Under the pieces are notes generated by a model. The model ran no database searches. It worked only from the letters and a program-made list of their open reading frames with translations, and had not been told where the DNA came from. A program made the position numbers and the translations under genes. Positions 11,485-23,144 of a stretch of DNA of 64,000 nucleotides are shown piece after piece (position 1 is the first letter of the stretch; every line of letters starts with the position of its first letter). The DNA comes from Theobroma cacao (Eukaryota > Streptophyta > Magnoliopsida > Malvales > Malvaceae). The stretch is from contig NC_030859.1 of NCBI RefSeq assembly GCF_000208745.1, positions 15,343,670 to 15,407,669 on the forward strand, read 5' to 3'.

Positions 11485-12680
11485 ATGGCTTTGCAAAAAA
11501 TCAGTTGTTGCTGAGGGTCAATCTATAAATAGTCCTCCTCTATTTGACGGATCAAATTATGCCTATTGGAGAACTAGGATGTCCATACACATTAGAGCCC
11601 TTGACTATGAATTGTGGGATGTTATTACGAAAAAACCTTATGTTCCCACCTCACCTAGTTTTGTCACTAGTAAGAAAATGCCATATCCTAGAGCTGAGTG
11701 GATTGAATCTGAAGTCAAAAAGGTCCAAACAAATTTTAAAGCCATCAAAACCCGTCATTGTGCATTACTCCTTTAGAATTCAACAAAATCTTTAGCCGTA
11801 CTACAACCAAAAAGATTTGGAAAAAACTTAAAGTCATTCATGAGGGAACTTCACAAGTAAATGAGTCTAAAATTGCCTTACTCACCCATAATTATGAAAT
11901 GTTTAAAATGGAACCCGGTGAAGATATCACTACCATGTTTGATAAGTTTAACAATATTACAAACAAGCTCAATCAATTTGGAAAAACCATCCCTGAACAT
12001 GAGTTAGTAAAAAGATTACTTACATGTCTCCCTAAGAGTCGAAAACCCAAAGTCATGGCCATACAAGAGGCCAAAGATCTCAATGTGGTCACACTTGATG
12101 AAATTTATGGCTCACTCCTCACACATGAACTTGAAATGAAAAAAAAAAAGAATAGGAGAAAATGAAGAAACGAAAAAGAGCAATGGTGGCAGCAACATGA
12201 TCTGATAGTGATTCATCAAGTTCAAAAGAGGAAAAAGAAAAATTGAAAGAAAAAGCCAATTTATACTTGATGGCAAAGGATGAAGAAATTGAGGTAACTT
12301 CTACTTCATTTGATATTTCCTATGATGACTTGCAAGATGAATATGACCGTTTATATGCTGAATTTGAAAAACTTGCCTTAAAATGTAAAACTATGAAGAA
12401 AAAGACGGTTACATTGAATGTAGATTTAGAAAAAATTAAGCATGGGTACAACTCTGTTTTTAAACAAAGAAACATGCTTCAAACTGAACTTGAATAATCT
12501 AAAACTGATTTTGAATTTTTGAAGCTTGAATTGGAAAGTAAGAATTTAGAATTACAAATAGTTGTTGATGAAAATGTTGCACTTAAAGTTGATAAAGAAG
12601 AAAGATCAAAACTGAAACCAAAAAAATGAACAAGAGTTTAAAAGGAAAACAAGTCTTAGAAGGAAAATGAATGCTATCTC
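11485..12680 (+). pseudogene. gag of C (UBN2-type capsid, broken)
   Basis: The capsid region starts with PPLFDGSNYAYWRTRM, the usual N-terminal signature of plant copia gag, in one frame. A frameshift near 11760 moves it to the frame of 11758-12165, which carries the UBN2 helices (NESKIALLTHNYEMFKMEPGE and a KRLLTCLP motif). A Lys-rich and coiled-coil part follows to about 12640 in further frames. The zinc knuckle near 12690 reads YMCGRKGHLSYDC, but its first Cys codon is TGA, so the finger is destroyed by a stop. The protein packages the RNA in intact relatives; this copy cannot make it whole. Confidence 0.85.
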
Positions 12681-12879
12681 ATATCATTGATATATGTGTG
12701 GTAGGAAAGGACATTTATCTTATGATTGTTTCGTTTATGATAGAACTTGTCCAAAAACCAAGTTAGTTTGGGTTCTTAAAGGATCCCATGTGATTGCTAA
12801 CCCCTAAGAATCCATCAAAGTATGGGTACCTTTAAAGAAAAACTGAAAATCTATTTTGTAGGTTGAGGAAAAACAAAAA

Positions 12880-13989
12880 AAATTAATGTTTTGAAGCTCA
12901 ACCAAAGGAAAAGCAGCCTTGGTACTTGGACAATGGTTGTTCAAGACACATGACTGGGAATGAAAATTTGTTTGTCAAGCTTGATAGGAAGAATAGTGGT
13001 AATGTGTCTTTTGGTGATGACTCCAAGGATATTATTCAAGGAATTGGAACCATTGGCAACACATCTCAAACTCAAATCAGGCATGTCTTATTTGTTAAAA
13101 GTTTAAAACATAATTTGCTAAGCATTATTCAGCTTTGTGATAGAGGCTTTAGAGTATACTTTGACTCCCATGCATGTCAAATGATTGATGTTAACACTAA
13201 CAATGTAACATTCATTGGCAAAAGAATTAAGAATATGTATGTCATTTTTCTTGATAAAATTAAGTCTAGTGAATCATGCTTTATTGCCAATGATGTTTGT
13301 GATAGTTGGCTATGGCATAGAAGACTAGAACATGCTAGTATGAACACAATCCTAAAACTTTTGAGAAAAGACTTAGTCATTGAACAACCAAAAATATCAT
13401 TTGAAAATGACAAGGTTTGCAATGTATGCCAATTTAAGAAACAAGTTAGAAGTTCTATTAAATCTAAGAAAGTCATATCAACTTCTAGGCCACTTGAACT
13501 ATTGCATATTAACTTGTTTGGACCAATCACTATGGCTAGTTTAGGAGGCAAGTCATATGACTTTGTTATTGTTGATGATTACTCTAGATATACATGGGTA
13601 TATTTTCTTGCTCATAAAGATGATGCATTGTCAAATTTTGTTAAACATTGTAAAAGAGTTCAAAATGAAAAAGGCCTCACCATTGTTAATGTTAGAAGTG
13701 ATCATGGTGGTGAATTTGAAAGTGATAATTTTGAAATCTTTTGTAATGATAATGGGTTTGATCACAAATTTTCTACTCCTAGAACTCTACAACAAAATGG
13801 GGTTATTGAAAGCAAGAACAGTGCTTTCAAAGAAATGGCAAGAACAGTGCTTTGTGAAAATAACTTGCCAAAATATTTTTGGGCTGAAGTTGTAAACATT
13901 GCAGCTTATATTCTTAACAGAGTTTCCATTAAAGCCATGACTTCTAAAACACTTGATGAGCTTTAAAAAGGAAGAAAACCAAATATTTC
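12880..13989 (+). pseudogene. Protease and integrase (5' part) of C
   Basis: The 346-codon frame 12926-13966 opens in the protease at DNGCSRHMTG, where the usual motif is DSGC, so the residue after the catalytic Asp is changed. The pre-integrase zinc domain (LWHRRLEHAS, CNVCQFKKQ) follows. The integrase core has HINLFGP where copia elements have Asp, so the first DDE acid (codon 13511-13513) is Asn. The second Asp (VRSDHGGEF, 13700) and the Glu (QQNGVIESKN, 13808) are kept. A TAA at 13964-13966 precedes the insertion point of D. The frame resumes in phase at 16584. Confidence 0.88.
13985..13989. other. Target site duplication of D, left copy
   Basis: ATTTC precedes the solo LTR and is repeated at 16579-16583 right after it. 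Removing the LTR and one copy restores the integrase frame of C. Confidence 0.95.
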
Positions 13990-16578
13990 TGTCACGACCC
14001 AAATTTCGGGCCATGACCGGCACATGGGCTCAATGGACATAGCCCACTAAGCCCAAGCAAGCCTATCTATGTGACTTGTTCATTATTCCATCAAAGTTAT
14101 TAAGGTCACATTTCATAATTTCGAAACAAAATAATGTTAATCATTGCCAACTTGTAGTGGCATTACCCATCAAAATATACATATATTGTCTACAACATGT
14201 ATCTTAATAATTTACATCAGATTTATCTATACATCTCAAAAAGGAGACTCGTTTTCCAACGGAGAGACCCGAGTGACATACGGTTACTGAATGCCGAGAT
14301 ACCTACCAAGGGATCAAATCTACAAGGGCACCTTGACCTAGTTACCAGCTGCCTCTTGATCTGAAAACATGAAGTTGAAAACGGTGAGTATAAACCCAAT
14401 GAGTGAACAAGGAAGGGAACAAGCATACCATAAGGAAGATTTAACGAAATCATGATGCATTTATCTTTAAAATAATGCAATTTAGTTTGGTTTTTATTAA
14501 AACTTCTCATTTAAACCACCAATGAGTAAATTACTTGATGATAAAGAGTTCATGCTCAACAAAGGATTTGAAAAGTGAAAACTTTAATAGCATTCATGCA
14601 ACTCAAGTCAAGTAAACGACGGGTCCTCGCTGCAGCGAGAATGATTTTTTGTTGCAGCGAAATTTAGGCTCAAATTATCAGGGAACGAGGGTTTCTCAAC
14701 CATCCGAGGGTTTCTCAACAAACCTCTTCATTTCAAACTTAATTAAATAAATTCCTAAATTTGGAAGTCCACACTCAACTATGGTGCCAAGGAAATAGGA
14801 AATAGAGTAGCAAGGGAACAAGATAATAAGCACGGCAGAAAGTTTCTTGCTGCAGTGAGAATCCATTCTCACTGCAACGAAATTCGTTCTGTAAAACAAA
14901 AAGTTTCTCGCTGCAGCGAGAATGGATTCTCGCTACAGCGAGTTGCAGGCAGCAGAAATAGAATGTTTTTTGCTGCAGTGAGAATCAAACCAATGCAACC
15001 CTCCAAACTCGAAAGTTTTTTGCTGCAACGAGAACTGGACACCAACAATAACTTTTGATTCTCTTAAAGATAGGCTATTTAGCTACAAAGACAAGTTCTA
15101 CTTAAACAAGCCTAGAAATTTCCAAAGTTCAACATGCAAGATTTCACATGCATTTCATTCATAAACCATATTCATGAATTTTCTATAACACACACATTTA
15201 CATATACATACATCGTCATCATGTGTGCACTCCCTACTCGCACACTCTGTCGTCATCACGTGTGCACTCCCTACTCGCACACTCCATCATCATCATGTGT
15301 GCACTCCCTACTCGCACACTCTATCATCTCACCCAACATCATTCATCGATACACAACACATATTCATAAGATATATACATCCATACCAACATAATAAAAA
15401 ATACATGGATTCATCCTTATACACATCTCACATTTCACAATATAAAAAACATTTAATCAAGGCTTGCTCCCTACCACACATTTTCGAAGAAAAGTTGGAT
15501 AAAACGATTCAAATATCTTGTGCAAATACATTCACATTCCCAAAACAAGTTTGAAATGCAAGTCCACTCACCGGTATTTCGTTGAACCTTTAGTCGATTC
15601 TAACTTCCCTAATGGTCCAAATGGGACGGTGGGGCTTCATTGGAACCTATCATCATATTAACATCACAATTAACTCAATTCTCATAATTACAAGTTCTAC
15701 AAGCTATCACCTACTAGTTTCCAAGTGCCATTAAATGGATATCCATTTTCACTATCCTAATCACTCCAAAGTGAATTTCCAACCTCAACTACCTAAACAC
15801 CCACAAGTCTAAACACTAATCATTTTCAACACTAAAAATCAATTCTAGTTCACTACTCACCTTGGTAGCTTTGTGCTTGAAATTCTTTCCAAAAACTTTC
15901 AAACTATTAATAAAGCTTCTTCTTTCTCTCTCTAAAACACCTAACTAGTGAGAGAGAGTATGGAAATAAGATTTTTCAAGGGTTTTAAAGGGAGAGAGTG
16001 GAAGAGCACAAGGGTTTATAAAAGGGTGCACCAAAAGCATGAAAAGTGGAGCTATTTTAAGGGAGGTTATGGAGGTTCATATCAAGCTTCCATGGAGGTT
16101 GGAAGCAACGTGAAAGAGAAGAAGGAAGAAGAAGAAGAAGTTGTTGGAAAATGGGAGAAGAAGCTGCTAAAAGAAAGAGATATCTATAGCCCAAGCTTAT
16201 CCACTCCACTTAAATTACCAAAATGCCCTCGCAAGTTAACTTGTTCTCCTTCAATTCTTTATGCAATCTTTTTACTCTTTTGACACTAAAACAAAGTCCA
16301 TAATGGTCTAGAAATGCTCGAGTTCACGAAAACTTAAATATTTTGACCTAAGGTGAAAAATGACCATTTTGCCCCTATCGTGGAAATCGTCATCATTTTT
16401 ATTTCCTTCGTCATTTTACCCTTATTTTCATTATTCATTTATGCCTTAGGCCTACTTAGGCCTTAATATTGTTTAAAACTTACTTTTAGGGGCTTACTAA
16501 GAAAATGACGAAATTATCCCTAGCCCGTGTTATTGCGTCTATGCTTAGTTACGAGCCTACAGAGGTCGAGGTCTCACA
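13990..16578 (-). repeat. D: solo LTR of the long-LTR Ty3 family (2589 bp)
   Basis: On the minus strand it runs from TGTGAGACCTCGACC to GGGTCGTGACA, with intact TG...CA ends and perfect ATTTC duplications. There is no internal region, so it most likely arose by recombination between the two LTRs of a full element. It resembles A and E in layout, carries the densest group of CTGCAG-centred palindromes (14625-15033) and has three 37-bp minisatellite units (about 15223-15330). Open frames within it (for example 15948-16283) are not conserved with other copies and are taken as chance. Confidence 0.93.
14625..15033. repeat. Palindrome cluster in D
   Basis: At least six CTGCAG-centred palindromes of the TTCTCGCTGCAGCGAGAA type lie here. 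The copy at 14905-14922 is perfect over 18 bp; others (about 14626, 14842, 14866, 14928, 14970, 15019) carry one to four changes. Confidence 0.85.
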
Positions 16579-16583
16579 ATTTC

Positions 16584-17084
16584 CCACCTAAGGAGTTTTG
16601 GATGCAAATGTTTTGTCTTCAATAATGAAAAACACACCTTGAGAAAATTTGATGCTAAGAGTGATGAAGCAATCTTCTTAGGCTATGCATTGAACTCTAA
16701 AGCATATAGAGTGTTTAGCAAAAAAACTCTAGTCATAAAAGAGTCAATTCATATTGTTTTTTATGAGAATAATGTTGCACAAAAAAAGGTAGTGCTTGAT
16801 GATGATGATGCATATGACATTGAGAAGAAAATGGAAAAAATGAGCTTAGACAACAAAGAACATGATGGAGTTCCAAAACACTCCATTAGGAGACTTGCAA
16901 AGAACTGAAGAACAGCATAATGATCTTCCTAAAAGCTAGGGATTTGTAAGGAATCATCCTCAAGAACTTATCATTGGTGATCCCTCGGAAGGCGTCAAAT
17001 CTATAAGGGGATTAAGGGAAGCTTGTGAGTTTCTAGCATTCGTATCACAAGTGGAACTAAGGAACTTTAAAGAAGCTGAAAAGG
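16584..17084 (+). pseudogene. Integrase C-terminal part of C
   Basis: Directly after the ATTTC duplication the frame gives the conserved integrase tail with SFGCKCFVFN, DAKSDEAIFLGYALNSKAYRVF and an acidic linker, open to 16906. Beyond this, the linker to RT (16907-17084) contains stops and at least one frameshift. The phase across D is kept, which shows that D landed in a then-continuous frame. Confidence 0.85.
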
Positions 17085-17936
17085 AATAGAGTTGGATGAT
17101 TGCTATGCAAGAAGAGTTAGGCCTCTTTGAAAGGAACAAGGTTTAGACCTTAGTTCCAAAGCCAACCAACCATCCAATTGTAGGAACCAAATGGGTATTT
17201 AAGAACAAGAGGGATGAGTTGGAAAATGTGCTAAAAAACAAAGCCAGGTTAGTTGCTTAAGGCTACAATCAAGAAGAAGGTATTGATTATGATGAAACTT
17301 TTGTTCTTGTAGCTAGACTACAAGCTATTAAACTTTTACTTGCCTATGCATGCTTTATGAATTTTAAATTGTTTCAAATGGATGTTAAAAATGCATTACT
17401 TAATGGTTTTATACAAGAAGAGGTTTATGTTGAACAGTCCCTTGGTTTTGAAGTGTTTGATAAAATTGATCATGTTTATAAACTGCATAAAGCTTTCTAT
17501 GGATTCAAGCAAGCTCCTAGAGCTTGGTATGAAAGATTTTCTAAGTTTTTGATTGAAAAGGGATATTCTAAGAAAAGTGTAGACAATACTTTGTTTTTTA
17601 AGAAAAATGAGATTGATTTCATTGTTGTTCAAATTTATGTCGATGATATAGTGTTTGGTGCTGCTAATGAAAGGTTGTGTGAGAATTTTCCTAAAGCAAT
17701 GTAGGGAGAATTTGAAATGAGCATGATGGGAGAAGTAAAGTTCTTCCTTGGTCAACAAATCAAGCAATGTGAGAATGGAATATTCATCAACCAAGAGAAG
17801 CATACCAAAGAAATGTTGAAAAAGTTTGGTGTAATGAATATGAAATCAATTGGAACTCCTACGAGCCCCTCCACAAAGCTTGACAAAGGTGATAAAGGAA
17901 AAGATATGGACCAAAAGCTCTATAGAGATATGATTT
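17085..17936 (+). pseudogene. Reverse transcriptase (5' part) of C
   Basis: RVT_2 family signatures are in order: MQEELGLFERNKV, GTKWVFKNK, KARLVAxGYNQEEGIDY, FQMDVKNALLNG, YGFKQAPRAWYERFS and the catalytic YVDD (about 17637). Stops are present, for example in place of Gln in the GYNQ context and a TAG at 17702-17704 before GEFEMSMMGE. The domain stops at GATTT (17932-17936), where E is inserted, and resumes at 26371. Confidence 0.9.
17932..17936. other. Target site duplication of E, left copy
   Basis: GATTT, repeated at 26371-26375 immediately after the 3' LTR of E. Confidence 0.95.
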
Positions 17937-20755
17937 TGTGAGACCTCAACCCCTATTGGCTCATAACTATGCATAGACGCAATAACACGGGCCAGGGGTA
18001 GTTTTGTCATTTTCTCTAAAGAGTTTCCAGAAGAAGGTTTTATGGTATTTTAAGGTCTAAATAGGCATAATAAGATATTTTGGGTGCCAAGGAGACAAGA
18101 GGAGGCAAAAGAAAATTTTTGGAATAAAATAATATTAAAATATTAATATTTTATTCAGTGTCAAAATTTTTCATGAAGAAGGAGTATATGGTCAATCTAA
18201 GTGGGGGAGAAGAAGAATGAAAGAATTTTGAAGAAAAATGACGTTAATGGGGTCGTGTATCTTTATTAAGTAAAGATAACGCAGGTAAATAAATATTTTA
18301 AATATTATGGGGACATTGCGTTGGAGTACAAATTTCATACTTTGTTTGTACATGTGTAGAAGAAGGTAATAGAAGGAAATTGGAGTTAAATGGGGGTTGG
18401 GAGGACTAAATTAAAATGGAAGGAAACAACAAGGGTAACATGGTCATTTTGCACCTAAGTCAAAATTTTAAGTTTTCGTAAACCCGAGTAGTTTAGATCA
18501 TTGTGGACCTTGTCCCAGTGTCAAAAGAATAAAAAGATTGCACAAAAGATGGGAGAAAAACAAGTTAACTTGCTAAAGGGCATTTTTGTAATTTTTAAGA
18601 GAATTGGATAAGCTTGAACTATAAGCTTTTTGCTTCGAGCAGCTTCTTACATCTTTTCTAGCAGCTTTTCTCCTTCTTCTTCTTCTCCTTTTCATGTTGC
18701 TTCCATCATCCATGGAAGCTTGATATCAAACTTTATAACCTGTCCCAAAATAGCTTAAATTTTCATGTATCGGTGTACCCTTTTATGGAAACTATGTACT
18801 CTTCCATTCTCTCACTTCCAAACCCTTGAAAAAAATCTTGTTTTCGTGCTTTCTCTCACTAGCTAGGTGTTTAGAGAGAGAAAAAAAAAGTCCTATAATA
18901 GCTTGGGAATTGTTGGAAAGAATTTCAAAGTTTCAAAACCATCAAGGTGAGTAGTAAATTAGCATTGGGTTCTAAGTGTTGATAATTTTTAGTGATTGAT
19001 TTGTGGATTTATTGTTGAGGTTGTGTATTGACTTTACTGTGACTAGGATAGTGGGAATATATAGTCATTTAAAATGGCAATTGAAAGCTAGCTAAGGGGT
19101 AGCTTTTAGGGTTTATAAGTATGAATTGACATTATGGTGATGTTAATTTGACGGTAGGTTCCAACGAAGCCCCATTATCCCAATTGGACCATTAGGAGAG
19201 TTAGGATCGGCTAAAGGCTCAAATAATACCGGTGAGTGAACTTGCATTTCAAAAATCATTTTGGGAGACATAATTGTATTGGTATGAAACATTGAATGAT
19301 TTATTCCAACTTGCCTTTAAAAACGGGTGCCTTGGGAACAAGCCTTTGACAAAATATTTTGATGTTGTGAAAATGTGAAATGTGTAAAAGAATGGACCTA
19401 TGTGCTCATATACTGTGTTGATATATGTATATATATGTGTGTATGAATAATCTTGTGTGATGATGATGATCCGGCTATGTGCGAGTAGGGAGGGCGCATA
19501 GGCCGATGATGATGATGACCCGACTATGTGCGAGTACGGAGTGCGCATAGGTCGATGATGATGATGACCTGGCTATGTGTAAGTAGGAAGTACGCATAGG
19601 CCGATGATGATGGTGACTCGGCTATGTGCGAGTAGGGAGTGTGCATAGGTCGATGATGATGATGATCCGGCTATGATGATGAATGAAGTGGGATGGTGTA
19701 TTTGTTGATATATGTTTATATATGTATATGTGATAACAAGTTTATGATTATAATATGTGATTGTTTTGAATGTCGATAACTTGATTATTGCCGATGTGTT
19801 CACTTTGATGTGCAATATGGTAGGGATGGATTTTGTGGCATGTGAAAACCCTTTATTTGTCATTTTCCCTGAATCTCGTTACAGCGAAAATAAATCTCGC
19901 CACAGCGAGAAACTCTCGAGTTTTAGTGCAATGCTTTCACTTTGATGAAGATTTTGACCATCTTCCCTTTTGAACTGGGAAAAATGGTAAACATCAAAGT
20001 TGTATCCCTGTCTCTTAGCTTTCTAATGACCTAACAAGCATGTCAATTGGACTCATGTAGTGGAAGATATGCTTGAAAAACTAAACCATATGCAAACAGA
20101 GAATGCCTTTTGCTGCAGCGAGTAAAAAACTTTCTGTTTCTCTTAGCATTTGGCTGGTTTTTGCCATATTTTCCACTTCTCCAATTTCATGTTGAATATG
20201 AATTCTCTATCGTCACATGATTTAGCGACCAAGGGTTCAATTGAGGGTTTTAATAAGGACTAAAGCTAAAGTGCATCGTTTTCAAATAAGTGCATTATGA
20301 TGTTAAACGTTTCCTTATTATATTGCTTGTTCCCTTCCTTGTTCACTCACTGGGTTTATACTCACCGTTTTCAACTTCATGTTTTCAGATCACGAGATAA
20401 CTAGTAGCTAAGTCGAGGTGTCTTCGTACATTCGACCCTTGGTAGGTGTCTCGGCATTCAGTAGTTGTATATTCGTCCGAGTCTCTCTGTTAGAAGTCGA
20501 ATACTCTTTTTGTTGTGTATAGGTAAACCCAATGTAAATTATTAAGCTATATGTTCAGACAATGTATGTATATTTCAATGAGTAAGCCACTAGGAGATGG
20601 CAATGTCTATCACTATTTTGATTCAAAGTTATGAAATGTGACTTAGCAATTATTATGGAAAAATGAGTAGGATAATAGATAGGCTTGCTTGGGCTTAATG
20701 AACTATGTTCATTGGGCCCTTGCGCCGGTCATGGCCCAGAATTTGGGTCGTGATA
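17937..20755 (+). repeat. 5' LTR of E (2819 bp)
   Basis: It starts TGTGAGACCTCAACC and ends GGGTCGTGATA; the last bases were probably GTGACA. It contains four 49-bp minisatellite units, decayed palindromes (about 19872-19912 and 20109-20122) and a module of about 110 nt shared with F (19950-20075). The transcription start is not visible. Confidence 0.92.
19471..19666. repeat. Minisatellite in 5' LTR of E, 49-bp unit, four copies
   Basis: Each unit contains CTATGTGCGAGTAGGGAG, GCGCATAGG and a GATGATGATG tract, starting near 19471, 19520, 19569 and 19618. The 3' LTR has two copies only. Confidence 0.9.
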
Positions 20756-20759
20756 GACT

Positions 20760-20771
20760 TGGTATCAGAGC
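20760..20771 (+). other. Primer binding site of E
   Basis: TGGTATCAGAGC, an exact tRNA-Met-type site, 4 nt after the LTR. Confidence 0.92.
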
Positions 20772-20977
20772 CCTAGGTTGTCTAGGTCCTAGGACTTTTT
20801 TTGTTGGTCCAGCGGAGAGTCAGGTCTTTATGTGGAAACTTCAGTTATAAAGTGTGAACCGCGGCACATTTTACGACTAAGGGACTGCATAAATTTCCTA
20901 TCTTAGAAACCACCTTTTACCTTAAATATGATTATAAATGTGTTTAATAACGGGTGTTTGCCCTTATTTAGGTAAAA

Positions 20978-22230
20978 ATGCCGCCTAAGACACGAGTTGC
21001 CTCAATATGGATAGGGGAGCAAAATGCCCTTAATGAGATGACAAATAGGCCACAGGCATCTACCCTGAGGGGTTGGGGTAGACGTGGCAGGGCCACTAGG
21101 CTAGTGAGGGCGGATACTCCTGTGAGTAGACGAGATGAGGGACAGTCCTCAAGCGAAATGGATAGACAGCCCACTAGGGGCATTACCATTGAGGACTTGG
21201 CAGCAGGCCTGCAGAGAGTTAATCGAGTTATAGAGATGATGGCAACCCGTATGGACGATATACAGAAAGTGGTAGAGGGGAGACCTACAGTACAAGAATC
21301 TCTTAGCTCCCAAGGACAGGCTGATCGCCAAAGTCATGAGGTTGAGAGAGGACCCTTAGAGATTTCTCTTCTAATTTTCTTAAGCTCAAGCCTCTGTCAT
21401 TTTCAAGGTCTGATGCATCGAAGAAACCCCAAATCTTCTTAGATAAGATGGAGAAAATATGTAAAGCTTTGGGATGCTCTAGTGTTCGATCAGTCAAGCT
21501 AGCCGCCTTTCGATTAGAGGACGTGGCGTAAGAGTGGTATAGTTCTTTATGTAGAGGCAGACCAATGGATGCAGCACCGTTGACTTAGAGTCAGTTCAGT
21601 GCAGTCTTTTTAGATCGATTTTTACCACTCAGTGTACGTAATGCTAGAGCTAGGGAGTTTGAGACTCTGGTACAGACCTCGAGTATGACGGTGTTGGAGT
21701 ATGACATCAAGTTCACGCAATTGTCTCGATATGAGCCCTACCTAGTTTCCACTGAGGAGATGAAGATTCAGAGATTTGTGGATGGGTTAATGGAACCGTT
21801 GTTTAGGGTTGTGGCTTCCCGAGACTTTAATACCTGTTCCGTAGCAGTGGATTGTGCTCAGCGGATTAAAATGAGGACTAGTGAGAGTAGGGATGTGAGG
21901 GATAGAGCAAAAAGGGCCAAGATAGAGGGTTATCAAGGTCGTAGAGATTTTAGTAGTGAGATGTCATCTTTTAGTCATCAGAGCCCACGGAGGGAATCAT
22001 GGTTACCCCAACGGGGAGTGATGTGGTTAGTGCCGACGTTGGATCAGGGCAAAAAACCTTTGGTGGGGGAAGGTAGCAGGATTCAAGGCAGAGTAGTCAA
22101 GTTATCAACCCTTGCAGTGCTTGTGGGGTACGACATAAAGGATGATGTTTTCTCACTACAAGAGTTTGTTTCGGGTGCGGTCAACTTGGACATATTAAGA
22201 GGAATTGCCCGATGACTCATCAATCTTAAG
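20978..22230 (+). pseudogene. gag of E (capsid and zinc knuckle, with stops)
   Basis: The ATG at 20978 starts MPPKTRV, homologous to the gag start of A. The Retrotrans_gag capsid core follows in another frame (about 21385-21840: [13 protein letters not shown], a VAxEWYSSL motif, [20 protein letters not shown]). Stops include TAA in the EWYSSL context and TAG near 21586. The RNA-binding part has a first Cys cluster broken by TGA (about 22141) and a complete CX2CX4HX4C finger at 22167-22208 ([14 protein letters not shown]). A retains CGA where the first finger of E has TGA. Confidence 0.85.
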
Positions 22231-22391
22231 GTTCTGCTCGCGGCTCCACCCAGCTGGCTTTACCTGCTTCTTAAGTTGTAACCTCGTCTGACCGGGAGGT
22301 TAGTAGATCAAGAGGGAGAGGTGCTACTACTTCTTTTCAGCGCAGGTCTTCTGGATTTAGACGTCAGAGTGCCGTCGGTAAAGGACAAGCG

Positions 22392-23144
22392 ATGGTGTTT
22401 GCTTTAACACCACAAGAGGCCCAGACATCCAATGCGGTGGTCTCAGGTACTCTTTTCGTTTGCAATATGAATGCTCGACTATTGTTTAATCCTGGTGCTA
22501 CCCATTCTTTTATCTCTTCATGTTTTGTATCTCATTTGGGCAAAGATCGTGCTAGGAGAGAGGAACAATTAATAGTGTCTACTCCTTTAAAGGAGGTAAT
22601 TGTGGCTGAATGGGAATATGAGTCCTGTGTAGTTCGAGTCAAGGACAAAGACACTTTGGTAAATCTAGTGGTGTTAAACACCTTAGACTTTGATGTGATT
22701 TTGGAAATGGATTAGCTGGCACCCTCCCATGCCAGCGTGAATTGTTATCATAATTTGGTGAAATTTGATTTTCCCGGTGAGCCCTCATTTAGTATTCAGG
22801 GGGATAGGAGTAATGCTCTAACTAATTTGATATCGGTCCTCTCTACTAGAAAGTTATTAAGACAGGGTTGTTTAGGATACTTGGCTGTGGTAAGGGATAC
22901 TCAAGCGAAGGTGGGAGATATAAGCCAAGTGTCGATGGTGATTGAGTTCATGGATATATTTCCCGAGGAACTACCAAGTTTGCCTCCCAAGCGGGAGATT
23001 GAATTTTGCATAGATTTGGTTCCTGACACTAGACCTATATCCATACCATCATATAGAATGACACCTGTAGAGCTTAAAGAGCTTAAGGATCAATTGGAGG
23101 ATTTATTGGATAAAGGTTTCATCTGACCTAGCGTCTCACCATAG
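22392..23144 (+). pseudogene. Protease and RT N-terminal stub of E
   Basis: One frame runs from a protease with [10 protein letters not shown] to an RT stub. A has LFDPGA at the same place, so the catalytic Asp has become Asn (GAT to AAT). ILEMD followed by TAG (22713-22715) corresponds to ILGMDW in A. Beyond this come the protease-RT linker ([27 protein letters not shown]) and the first RT motif, which ends at the deletion junction near 23145. TGA (23124) and TAG (23142) lie at expected Arg and Trp codons. Confidence 0.87.

Noticed and set aside
13177..13551. 124-codon minus-strand frame
   Set aside because: Shadow of the copia protease/integrase frame.
15223..15330. Regular repeats with spacers that could suggest a CRISPR array
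   Set aside because: Tandem minisatellite inside a plant LTR; there are no unique spacers and no cas genes, and the genome is eukaryotic.
15948..16283. 111-codon frame in D, Lys/Glu-rich
   Set aside because: Purine-rich LTR sequence; the matching stretches in A and E are not open.
17396..17803. 135-codon minus-strand frame
   Set aside because: Shadow of the copia RT; the plus strand has the catalytic YVDD.
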